This document shows positions 46,911 through 58,100 of a DNA stretch of 64,000 bases, in pieces. Location of the stretch: positions 2,816,001-2,880,000 of the forward strand of contig CP114118.1 of assembly GCA_029959195.1 (NCBI GenBank), given 5' to 3'. A program made the translations under genes and the position numbers. A model generated the notes under the pieces. The model searched no databases, had not been told where the DNA came from, and saw only the letters and a list, made by a program, of their open reading frames with translations. Source of the DNA: Dictyophora rubrovolvata. Lineage: Eukaryota > Basidiomycota > Agaricomycetes > Phallales > Phallaceae. How positions within the stretch are numbered: the first letter of the stretch is position 1; every line of letters starts with the position of its first letter.

Positions 46911-48021
46911 CTATTCATTACTTCCGTCCGTTGGCGGATAATACAGGGGCAACAGTTCCCTGAATTCCACATTAATGTGATATCCTTGTTAGGGAACGTT
47001 ACAACGTACCGATATACATCTCTATCAGTATCCGAGTGTACAACGAAAACGATTCTTTCGAACTATGAAACCATCATCAAAAGGCGCTTAAGCAGATATC
47101 TGATCCTTTCTATTGGCGTACCTCATAATCACTAGCATCGAGATACTCCCTGGTGACTTTTAGTGCGATATGGGTTGCATCAGCAATCGGATAACCATAA
47201 ACACCCGTCGAGACTGAGCAAAACGCCTAAAAAGGTATTATTTACACCATTGTGATACATATATCATGAATGACTTACGATGCTTTTCAATGAGTTATTC
47301 GCAGCGAGAGCAAGCGAAGAACGATAACAGGATGCAAGTTGTTCCGATACAGTTTCAACGCGAGCTGAAGAGTAGATAGGTCCTACTGTGTGAATCACGT
47401 ACTTACTATATATATTGATGAATTGTGGTCGTCGCGGATAAAAATAGTCTGAACATACGCTGGGAGATTATATCCTTTTGTTATCTTGGCTTCTCCAGTC
47501 GCGGCACCACCCAAAGTCGCACCTAAGGAAATCTTGAGAATCCGAGATATAATTCTGCAAAACGAGTTTAACAACATTCTTCGAGGAGCTGTTTTCCAGC
47601 TGCACGGTGTATCGCGCCATCAACTATAAAATAAGAAGAATGAGCGTGAAGAAAAGGTTCATTTGACTGGACCAGAAGTGCGACTTGCCTCCTCCACCAC
47701 CTAGAACATCGAATAAAAGGTTAAAACAAAACGTTGGATCATTATCCTGATGTTCTGACTAACCCAATAATGTTTTATTCGCTGCATTGACAATAGCATC
47801 GATTTCAAGTGCTGTTATATCACCTTGGCTGTCCGGCACAAACCGCAAGCGCTTTCAGATCAACAAAATCTTTTCTTATAGAAAGAGATCGTAGCCTACA
47901 GAAGCGAAACACGATCTAGAAGATCGGATCTAAAGCTCACTCGAGGCTTTGTGCTTGGAATGGTTATACTTTTATACAATGATCGCAAAGTAGGGATTGC
48001 GGTCAATTTAATAGTTGACAT
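46911..48021 (-). CDS. Macro-domain (ADP-ribose binding/hydrolysing) protein
   Basis: Binds ADP-ribose and probably removes it from proteins or from O-acetyl-ADP-ribose (MacroD-type). The start at 48021 gives MSTIKLTAIPTLRSLYKS, the usual lead of fungal MacroD proteins. After splicing about nine exons the protein is 214 residues: DLLDRVSLLQGDITALEIDA, IVNAANKTLLGGGGVDGAIH, RAAGKQLLEEC, TGEAKITKGYNLPAKYVIHT, VGPIYS, IAFCSVSTGVYGYPIADATH, FERIVFVVHSDTDRDVYREL. The Asn of NAAN, the GGGGVDGAIH loop and the STGVYGYP loop are all intact. The intron at 47624-47688 has a GC donor (gcaagt) instead of GT, and the reading is exact only with it. The start is about 160 bp from the end of the sugar transporter gene on the same strand. 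Confidence 0.9.
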
Positions 48022-48179
48022 GACGGTGGAATGTTGAAGTGGACGATTGCGTCGACGTGGTGAGAAAGCATTGTTACGTCATCCAGTCACGGAAGGTCAC
48101 GCGGCCACTATTGTTCAAAGTCTTTACTAACGCATGTCCAGAACAGAAAACATAAACCAGATTTACGACTATTACATAT

Positions 48180-50385
48180 TTACACGCTTTTCTTTTCATC
48201 GATTTCTTTAACTTCGTGTTGCGTACCCAAGACACCCTGAATATCAACTTCATCCCCAAATACAACAGCCATTTCTTCCAATGTTTTTCCTTGTCAAAAA
48301 CATGCAGCGTAAGCAAATGAATTGTCTGAAGGATAGAAAATAAATCGACTACCTTTTGTTTCAGGGAAAAAGAAAGCGATAATTACAAAATCCACTGCGT
48401 TCAGTACCACAAACACCATATAATATTTCCACGCAGTCTTTTGCAATGCGACTGGCGATGCTTCCGAGAACAAAACGTTCATTAACCAATTGGCACATGT
48501 AGCGGCTGAAGTACCGAGTGCTCGAGTTCGCGTTGGAAATACCTAAGTTTCACGATGTTCGATTTCGTTGCGCAAACGCGCAAGCATAAAAGACTGCATA
48601 CCTCAGAAGCTAATACCCAGCTGACTGGACCGAAACTGAGCGAAAAGACGATGCTCATCAAGAATATCATTGCAATTCCTGCTTTTTGTGCCGCGAGATT
48701 TGGAGTTCCTGCAGCTCCGTTTAGCATTTGTACCGATAAATTCTAGGTAGGTGTGCTTACCGACACCCGCAGGGAAAGAAGCTACAATGGCACTCAACAC
48801 CGAGAATAAGGCTACGAGCATTCCCGACCCGAACAACAGTGGTTTTTTACGACCCACAGTGTCCAAAGCGAAGACAATGAAACTTTTGAGAAATAATAAA
48901 GTCGGTAAGTTATGTATTTTTTTTGTGGTATTATCCGAGGAGCTTACAAGAAGTTTGTGATAGGTCCGACGGCGCCGTAAATACCCTGGACTAGCAAAAG
49001 CTGGCCGGGAGGTAATCCAAGTGCCTTGTACATCTCCGGTCCGAAGTAATTGATCACTGTTTTACGCTCAATGTCAAAAAAAAGTCCTTTTGCGCCGGGT
49101 TTTCCAGGTCCACCATGACGTACCATTTATACCAGTAAATTGACCCATAATTTGAACACCACAAGCAATTAAAGTCCGTCTCAGCATAGGCGGCGTAGCC
49201 CATAAATCGCTAATCCTTCTGCTCCTTACGAGTTTTTCTGCATGAATAACATCACTCATTTCATGAAATTCTCTTTCGGTCTGTTCGGTATCGTCTTTGC
49301 TATGGGCGTGCAAGAACAGGAAAATTTTACGGGCTTCTTCGTCTCGACCTTGTTCCAAAAGCCAACGCTGTTTATGTAAGTGAAACTTCAAGGCTTAATC
49401 GGAAACTGCATAGAGCTCACGGGACTATTTGGTAGGAAATGTATTCCTACTAGAAGAAGAAAAGCGGGCACAAGCTATGGTCGGTCTGGGTAGCTACAAG
49501 AGGTACTTAATGCAATTTCAGAAGTAAACTCACCTGCAAACCAAGTGGAAGTCTCCATTGCTTGTCGTCATTGAAAAATTGGCAACCATATCCAACCTAC
49601 GCATTTTCGTGGGACACGAATGTATTTTAGCTTTATTATAATTAAACCAAACTTACCCAATTTGCAGCTACAAATCCAATCCCGACCATTTGTTGCGTCA
49701 AACCGACAATAAAGCCACGAATTTTGGCCGGTGCAATCTCAGTCTGTATAAAACGCAACGTTCAATGCCAATTCAGCCGGCTGCTTTCCAATCATATTCA
49801 TTTTCACGTACATTGTATAGTGGGACCACCGTGGATAGTATACCGATAGCAACTCCAGCGACAATACGACCAATCAATAAGCATGCAATGTTCGGTGCAC
49901 CAGCTTGCATAGAACATCCCCAGAGCGCCCACACACAGCCCATCTGTATAGTAAACTTTCGTCCGTATTTATCGCTCATCCTAAAAATCGAAAAAATAAC
50001 AACATTTAAATCCCACATAAGCACAAGCATGCAATGAAATATAGATTTCACCCACCATCCTGCTGACAACGCTCCAAAGAAACAGCCCCCCGTAAATGTT
50101 GCAACAACCGCACCTGTAAGGGCAGCTGATGGATTATTGAAATGCTCGTTGAAGTGAGAAAATGTCAAGATGGAAGAAATAATTCCACTATATTGTGGTA
50201 CGTTATTAGGGATACATATATTACTTTTTTTTTTGGGAACCAGCACCAACCTGTCATATCTGCAAAGATGTTCGTTAGTCATTTTTGTTCTAATTTTGAA
50301 TTAAACTCAGATTGTATATTTACCCGAACAAGAAGCTTCCTATGGCCGCAAAAAAACCAGCGAAGATGTTGAATGCTCGACCCAT
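48180..50385 (-). CDS. MFS sugar/hexose transporter
   Basis: Proton-coupled sugar uptake across the plasma membrane, 12 membrane helices. The start MGRAFNIFAGFFAAIGSFLF at 50385 is followed by a 9-nt exon (50251-50259) that completes FGYDSGIISS, a sugar-porter hallmark. Then ALTGAVVATFTGGCFFGALS, DKYGRKFTIQMG (GRK motif of loop 2-3), IGRIVAGVAIGILSTVVPLY followed by SEIAPAKIRGFIVGLTQQMV, NDDKQWRLPLGLQ, RWLLEQGRDEEARKI, GQFTGIN, VINYFGPEMYKALGL, DTVGRKKPLLFGSGM, FGPVSWVLASEVFPTRTRAL and a PETKGKTLEEM tail (48330-48250). The last residues are KEIDEKKSV. Order and motifs are complete, so it should be functional. Substrate not determinable. Confidence 0.9.
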
Positions 50386-52467
50386 AACCAATGATAATCA
50401 ACAGGGAGGAACTTGAACAAGAAGCAGCAGTAAGTGTCGAGTCCGAGTTTGGACACGACGTAGCTGCTGGTATAAAAACTGAGACCGCCTCGCTCTATCC
50501 AGTACTTATCTCATCGCTTGTCTTGCCTTTCCTGATAACCACAGGGAACACGAATTTACGGAAAAATTTCGCTTTTGATACTGTCATCTATACAAGTCAG
50601 GTGAACGGATGAAAGAGAGCTTCTGGGGCTTCAGTATTATTGCCTCCATATCATAGGACCACTTCTAATACCGGCCCGTGGGGCTGAGGCTAATTGGTCC
50701 AAGCACCGTCCAAGTAGATTAGCGGGCCTTGAGGTCAGGGTGAACTGTCCATTGATCTCGGAATGCGGATACGTCTCTGCGGTCAATGCCATAGCCTTAT
50801 ATACTACTGAACCTCCTGAATCTAAAAAATTTGAATTGTTTGGGGAATCATTTGAGCCAAACTAGATCTGAGTTTGATATTTGGGACTACTAGATATCAG
50901 ATTTGGAGGTATCTATTCAACTTGCTAGACAAAATTCGAGGAACGTACGTTTTTGACAATTTGAAAACAGGAAGTCGAAGTGCTATCATGTGGATTGACA
51001 AGTGAGGTTATGTCAAAAATATAACTCAAAGAGCCTGATTCGACGAAGAAGCGTAGAATGAATCAGAACGGTGAATCAAAAACGGTGCTCTGTTGCCGAC
51101 TTTACCGCGCGCTCGGTGTTGTGGCTTTGGATGGTTGAGGTAACTGATCATATCATCATTGGCATATTTAAAAAGAGATAAGAGAGTACAAGGGAGGCAA
51201 ACCTGAATCATCTCTCTTGAATAGCGGCAACGACTACAGTCGACCAAGGTACTTTGCAATGGAGATGAAAGTGGATATTGGACTGTCCTGAGCGCAACTG
51301 ACCAGAGTAAGCACCCCGTTCTAGTCCGTTCTGCGCTCATAGCTCATCGGCGATTTGAAAAATTGCCATTTTGAAGGGTCCCATGGGAAAAGACCCTTAG
51401 ACTCGGACCTCTGACATTCTCGCTGTGTGGGTTTGTAGAGTAGATTTCCCATCTCCTACTCATTCAGCTGCTGCGGTTTGGCTTAAGCTGAATCTAGCTC
51501 AAACGTTTAAAAAGCGGTCGTACCATGAAAAAAACCTGAGACACCCCCGCTCCTCAATTCAAATTCTAATCGCTCATTTTCTGGCATTTTGATCTGACAT
51601 CAATAGGAATGATTGTACCAGGTGAAAGGATCTGTCTCTTTGTTTCTCAAGGTAGTCATGGCTAATTCACAGATAGATTGTGTCATGTACTTTACAGCTG
51701 CACATCTGCCAGAAAATTGACGGTGATGCTGACTAGACACGGGCATGCGGTCGCCGGATCTGGCGTGCACATCGATGCACACATATAATGCGGATTCTCT
51801 GAATTCCGTCCTTTTCCTTTCCTCGACGCCCCACCTCCAACTGCCGTCACGCCCAATATCATTGGAGGGGTCGAGGGCCACCTACTCCTTTCCTCGTTGA
51901 ATACCAATTCTCCACCAATTCGCAAAGACGAGACCATGTGCTACACGATTACGTGAAGGCTTCCGATAGTCGAAAGGTAAATTTCGTCAACCCTGCACTG
52001 CCCCTCGATGCGTTTCCCTCGGGGTGCTTACAAATGGAGATCGCTGGCAGCCCCGTCGGCACCAAACTAGCGCCGGACCACCTGCAACTGTCCTAGCGTC
52101 ACAGTGTACTTGGGAAAAAACTAGCATAAGGAGTCCAAAGGGCACTAATACTGGCGCAGGCAAACCAAAGACGCATCCAAATGGCAAGTCCGCCCAACCC
52201 AGAAGCTGATAAATATGCATGACGAGTGGCCATGAGGCGCTGCCAAGTCATCCAAGCATGACGCCAGACGCCGGCCGATCACGTGTATCCGGCTTGCCGA
52301 CGAGCCGCAGGTTTCGTCAAGTTTTTCAGTGGAACGATTTCTGGCTTAGAAATAATTATACAAGCTTGCTGACATCACACAAGCTCAATTGTGTCGTTTG
52401 CTTTTTTTTCTTTTTTCTTTTTTGTCCCTCCTTTTAAACTTTTTACTCTCCATATCCCATTCATCCC
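50386..52467. other. Long intergenic region, nothing recognised
   Basis: About 2.1 kb between two divergent genes (sugar transporter and ERG3). Open frames of 60-104 codons occur on both strands but show no family features. Positions about 52390-52450 are T-rich leader sequence of ERG3. A large shared promoter region is likely. Confidence 0.45.
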
Positions 52468-53767
52468 ATGGATCTCCTTATTGAATTCCTCGACAATCAT
52501 ATCCTCGACGATGTTTATGCTAAACTATTCCCTCTCGCACAGTCTCAGACAACATCGCTTCCCAATTCCCTAATACCCGTTCCAGACGTCGTCAAGGTGG
52601 CATGGCATTCCTTCATATCTTCTCAACCCATATCAATTTCGCCAATGAATACAAGTCTATCCAACAGCACTCTACCCATGAATTTGGGGTCTACTGCTTC
52701 AGCCTGGCCGCGCGATTTTATCGGACGTCAGATATTATCACTGATCGTCGTAATTACTATAGGAACACACATCGTGTATTTCCTATTTGCCGGTTTGAGC
52801 TACCAATTCATTTTCAACCATGACATGATGCGCCACCCCCGATTTCTTCCCAATCAAGTAAGTTTCAGCAGTCGTGTCGGTTTGGTTCCCCACCTTTGAC
52901 ACTCCTCCGAATCAATAGGTTAGGAAAGAAATCACGGCGTCACTACGTTCGTTTCCAGGAATGACCGCGTTAATGTTGCCGTTTTTCTTATGTGAAGTCC
53001 GAGGTTACACCAAATTATACGACAAAATTGAGGATTACGGCTGGCCTTATTTGTTCCTAAGTCTCCCGCTTTTCCTCGTATTCACGGACTATTGCATATA
53101 CTGGATTCATCGTTGGCTACATCTACCGTGGATTTACAAACGTATCCACAAACCTCATCACAAATGGATAGGTAATTCGTAATGTTTTCTTTTTCCTATT
53201 TTAGGAGCTGTCCTTCTTACCCGTGATCATCATCAGTTCCTACCCCATTCGCATCACACGCGTTCCATCCTCTTGATGGCTTCGCACAATCGTTTCCTTA
53301 CCACATGTTCATCTTCCTACTTCCAATGCAGCGTCATCTATATCTTATATCTTTCGTTCTTGTTAACTGCTGGAGCATTTTTGTAAGTTGTAATTCTTCC
53401 ACCTAGATTTCCGAGACACGTCATTGATGTATTCTATGTTTAGATACATGACTCCGATATGATTACAGGACACCCATTGGAGAGGATCATCAACGGTCCG
53501 GCGCACCACACCTTGCACCATCTATATTTCACATGCAATTATGGACAGTACTTCACTTTTGCCGATCGTGCTGGTGGATCATATCGTCATCCCGACGGTT
53601 CATTGGATCCGCTGTTGGATGTAAAAGCTCGGGACGGACTTTCAGCCGAAGACCAAGCTAAAGCAAAACTCGAACAGGAGAAGCAAGGCGATGATCTCGC
53701 TGAAGAATGGGAACAAAAGATACTAGGCTCCAATACTACTACTCAAACCAAAAGCAAAACGGAATGA
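52468..53767 (+). CDS. ERG3: Sterol C-5 desaturase (lathosterol oxidase)
   Basis: Introduces the C5-C6 double bond in ergosterol synthesis in the ER membrane. Exons 52468-52857, 52919-53171, 53237-53382 and 53444-53767 join in phase to 370 residues. Hydrophobic segments are SLIVVITIGTHIVYFLFAGL, PYLFLSLPLFLVFTDYCIYW and HMFIFLLPMQRHLYLISFVL. The three di-iron histidine boxes are all present: HRWLH, HKPHH and HHTLHH, with the extra FHPLDG element. The region before the first helix (about 85 residues) is long and Ser/Pro-rich. The charged tail (KAKLEQEKQGDDLAEEWEQK) is typical of basidiomycete Erg3. Confidence 0.94.
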
Positions 53768-54402
53768 TTCTGGAGATTTTTCGTATACTCAGTAACGAAA
53801 ACAGTGATGTACTATTTGACCATATTATGTTTATTAATTATCTTTACTGTTTCAAATCTAATCAAGAGACAAACAAAGTTATATAGAGTCTTTAATTTCC
53901 ACACCTCCTTTCAAAGAGCAGATTGTCAATGTAATCTAGTCTGATTTAGTCTGATTAGGTCACTCTGGGAAACCTGGCACCAGAATCTTCTAGAAGTTTC
54001 TTAGCGAATCCGGACCTGCCGTATGCACTTTAACGTAATGAGTGCCCCGACCGATTACGGAACTACCAGATAATCAAAGAATATCCAATTTCCGCAGATA
54101 GTGTTGTAGTTTTCATTCCGCTTCTGTTCTGATGAGGCCGGTAATTTCTTCGAAAATTGATCGACATCTAAATCACCTGTGGTTTTTGTCCCCCCCCAAA
54201 AAAACTATTTTTTACCATTATCGAGAATGCATAGCTTGGAATTTAGAGGACAATAATATAAACAAGAAGGCAACCAGCGCAACGAGACAGAATCTCATGT
54301 GTATTTACACAACTTCAATACAGCTATGAAGAAACGTTAGGGCAAATCCTACGAAAAACCGAGTAACAGCTTACAAGGGAATGGTATAAATATAGGCCCA
54401 CG
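53768..54402. other. Intergenic, convergent 3' ends
   Basis: Space between ERG3 and the DUF1295 gene. No supported gene. Confidence 0.5.
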
Positions 54403-55694
54403 TCACCATAGCAAAGGAATGCGGCTACAAGTCAGCGTGAATTCATGTCTTCCACGAATGAAAATAGTGCATGGTGCATACTTGATATATTCTTTATATC
54501 TCGGATCGTCTGCGGTGGCCCTTCTGGCAGGTTTCTAAGAATATGAATACAAATACGAGAGATACGGCTCAAAATAAACGACTTGCTTTCCACAAGGGTA
54601 AGCCAGATAAAGGCTGTGAAAACTGAATTCACAAGGTGGCGTGGGTGAAAAAACAAAATAAAGAGGGTTTCATGAAGTACGTACTGAAGTTACAAAGTGC
54701 CACGTGAGTAAAGGGCTGATTGCTGCAATTGCTGGTGCTAAACGCGGGTAAGGCGAATACTGCAATGTACTTGATGCAAGCGCCCATATTCCAAGCCAAA
54801 CGCCTATTTCACTGGCGTAACTAATCACAAGAAAAAAAAAGTGGGCAGTGAGGACTAATTATGATTATTCCAATTGTTTGACGCTAACTTTGAGTGACGA
54901 GCCCAGCTGTATATTCCGTTGTTCAATGATTTTTTGCCATGTTTGCCTTTTTCATTGTTGTTCCGCCATCTGGAAGCTCGCAGATCGGCAAGAACCTCTG
55001 ATAGAAACGAGGAGGTGAATAAGCCGAGGGGGATATAGTCTTTAGGTCCCAGCGGTAATTGACGCGATGTACAAAAGGTATTGGCCTACTTGCAATTGGC
55101 GACTCATTCCAACGATTTAGCTCAGTTCAACGGACTCACTAAATAGACGGGTAGTCCGACAAAGAAAATCCAGGTCGCTATGAGAGTATGCGTCACTAAG
55201 AGTTATAACGTGTTTCCAAAAGAGGAAATACCTTGCATGAGACATATTGTCACAGATTTCAACGGTCTGTATCTTACCTTGTCGAGACGAGGATCATTTC
55301 GTAATCTTAGACCTCTCTAGTGAACGTTGGACATCGAGTAACATTCAAGAAAAAAATTGAAGTCGCCTGACCAACAAGAGAAGCAATCCAAGCCGAGTCG
55401 ACCAGACAACTATTGCTCCGTTGAGTAATAACTGTCGAGTGGACAAGTGTAATGGTCTTCCTTCCTAAAGAAACAGGACGAAATAAATTTGAAGGCTTTA
55501 TTTTACACATTTTCAGACTGACCTACCTTGATTGAATTGTAAAACAGAGACACAAAGGTGGACGCCAAGAATCCAACCAGTCCCGTGAAATCGGAAGATA
55601 GCTCGCTTTGCATTGGTATGGAGACAAGACCGCCAGCGGTTTGCACAAGATAGGTTGTGATGAGGGTGGGTAAAAGACGAGAAAAGACTGCCAT
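54403..55694 (-). CDS. DUF1295 family membrane protein (steroid reductase-like)
   Basis: Multi-pass ER-type membrane protein with a C-terminal domain related to 3-oxo-5-alpha-steroid 4-dehydrogenases and isoprenylcysteine methyltransferases; the reaction of this member is unknown. The start at 55694 gives MAVFSRLLPTLITTYLVQTA. Introns are many, and the spliced path is FVSLFYNSIK, EGRPLHLSTRQLLLNGAIVV, WSTRLGLLLL, RGLRLRNDPRLDK, ATWIFFVGLPVYL, LGPKDYIPLGLFTSSFLSEV, LADLRASRWRN, ARHSNYASEIGVWLGIWALA and DDPRYKEYINRIPLLW. The R..NDPRLDK, ADLRASRWR and RHSNYASE elements match the family's conserved places. The terminal exons near 54600 and 54410 are inferred from phase only. It is convergent with ERG3, which is interesting but does not prove a sterol role. 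Confidence 0.78.
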
Positions 55695-56888
55695 TAAAGT
55701 GAAGGTACTTCTAGGTGTGCAATATGGCGGATTTGAGGTTTTAAGACCTTTATAGGATCAGGGTACGTGTCATGGATGCACCGAAGAGGTGCTATTGCCA
55801 CCTGGTTTTAATCCGGATGCTGCTTCTCACTGTTGGATGTCAGACCATTGACAAAACCTGGCGCGGTAGCAATTCTAATTATTTAACATAAACATTTTGG
55901 AAGAAACATTTCGTCGACTTCAGGTCGGTTGCGAGAGAGCAAAATGCGTTGTGAGGTTAACTGGATCAGACACCCGACGTCTATAATTCGATACCTGCAT
56001 TATCCAATTAGCAAACAGGAATTGTCTTTTAAGAATTCAAAAGGAACGTTCAGCAAGTGTTACAAAAAAAAGCCGGACATGAGCTCATTCTGGCTTCCTA
56101 GATAACGGTAGGATTATCCAGAAGCGTCATATGGCCCCGGCAACGTTCATCACAAAAAAAAAATAGACAAATAACGATCCTCACTTCATGTCAGGTAATG
56201 TCAAGGAAGATGGATGGGTTAGGTCAAGGCGTCGTAGGTAACACATGCGTGGTGCAGGAGGGAAAGTTGAAGACTCTTAGCGCTTTATGTAACCTTGCTT
56301 AGTCATTCGCTGACTTGGTTCCTCCTTCCTTTCCTCACAGGAAAGCCTACAGTCAAGGAAGCAAGAGTACCATTGAAGACGTCCATAAATGTTGTATCTT
56401 TGCCTTATTACTAAGTTGGCCATCATTCCACCCAACGCCGCCGGATGAAAGTAGCGAGATCGCAATAAGATCGTACGATTAAATTCCCGGTTTCATAATT
56501 CTTTTAGTTCGTCTAAGATCTAACAAGAAGCACAAGTGTGTATTGGATAGCGATGGTTGAGTACGATCGCGGCGAACAGAGTGAAGTTGAGGTTTGAAAG
56601 ACCGCGGAGTGGTCAGAGGCTACATAGGTGAAAAACATATGCAAATACAAGAACAATATCCGCAAGATATCAGAAAAGCGAAAGAATTCGGGAAGGGACG
56701 TGCAACAGGTCGGAAACAGACGTTGTGTACGATGTGTCAACCTCACGTGGTATGTCACAACGGCATCTAAATACCATACATTCTAAAGGGATAGTCAGAA
56801 TCAGAATTCAAATATTTGAGTTCAACGGTACATCCCGACTTACCATGCCACCCAGCCAAAAACCAAAAGCATCTTCCCAACCCCCATC
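55695..56888. other. Intergenic, nothing recognised
   Basis: About 1.2 kb between the start of the DUF1295 gene and the end of eIF1A. Short frames only. Confidence 0.45.
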
Positions 56889-57559
56889 TCAGATCTCATC
56901 AATATCAAGCTCACCCTCATCCCCAAACTCAAAGTTGCACTCTCCATCCTCCTCTCCGAACGTATCTGTCTCGTTGATCTTCGCATTGTCAGGTAATTCA
57001 CCGTACGCTTTTAACGAACGAGCTTCATCGGCTGTGTATTTGACTATAACATCCGCTTTGTCGTCTTGGAAATCTCGCAGGGAGAGAAGGATTATGTCGC
57101 CTTGGTTTATCCAGACCTGAGAGGAGCGAGTGAGTACTAATGCGTATGGCGGGTGGCGGATAGATCGAAAACTTACTTTCTTTCGCATTTTACCCCGGAT
57201 GTGGGCTAACCGCTTTTCGCCATCGAAACATTGAGCCTCTAGTCGGCCATTACCCAGCATTTTTATGACTTGGGCATATTCTAATTGGAACAGTCAATCA
57301 CTATAGCCTCTATAAGGTTGCCACAAACCAAAAGCGTACCTTGTCCGTCCTCCCGAAACACCAATTCTCTCTTGTCATCTTCATTCTCATTCTTTCCTCT
57401 CCGCCGATTTTTACCACCCTATCCGAGTCGAATGAGTATTGTGATGAGACATGAAGCTTTTACCGTTGAAAACGCACCTTTCCCTTATTCTGCAAAGCGA
57501 CAATCAGTATCAAATTCAACAGATGAGATGCAGAATGGACAGATACGAACCTTAGGCAT
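56889..57559 (-). CDS. TIF11: Translation initiation factor eIF1A
   Basis: Small-subunit factor that helps scanning and start-codon choice. The OB-fold is unmistakable: [35 protein letters not shown], then after an intron [19 protein letters not shown] and [20 protein letters not shown]. The acidic tail is [20 protein letters not shown] then ELDIDEI. The basic N-terminus comes from tiny exons: ATGCCTAAG (9 coding bases, start 57559), AATAAGGGAAAG (12 bases), then [20 protein letters not shown]. Length is about 145 residues, normal for the family. The 12-nt exon is needed to give the conserved [18 protein letters not shown] start. Confidence 0.96.
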
Positions 57560-58100
57560 ACTGTGCTAAATTTAGTTGAAATTTGCAAGTCGTGAAACGT
57601 GCAGGGTTCAGAGGTTTGAAGAAGGGGTGCTTTGATGCACTCTTGTTATAAAAGAAAGGAGTGGCGCGATGACTCGCTGAGTCGATATACTGGTGTTTGG
57701 TAGACCAAATCCTGTGCCATGATATTCGAGCGGAGCTCGAATATCTACACCCTGCTTCAAAGTTGATCCCGCCAGAAAATTTCGCCGATATTTGGTTTCT
57801 ACTGAGCCAGAAACGTGGAAAAGCATAGTATTGCAAATATATACTGAATTGTAAACCTATTTGATTCAAAGACACCAAATTGCAGCTCAGGGGTTAAGCA
57901 CATGATATTTCCTCCCTGCAGTTGCAAGGTCATAAAATTTGAACTGAAAGATACAAACCGCGCGTGGTGTTGAATCAAATCTGAAGACTTCCGTTCAAAA
58001 GTAGTTACACGGAATAAGTACGTAACGAAGTGCGAAAGGTGTTGGCGATAGACACAATTGATAATTTATAACCTTTTCATCATCGAGTACCATCTGTTTT
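57560..58100. other. Intergenic, nothing recognised
   Basis: Upstream region of eIF1A and downstream flank of the F-box gene. No supported gene. Confidence 0.45.
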
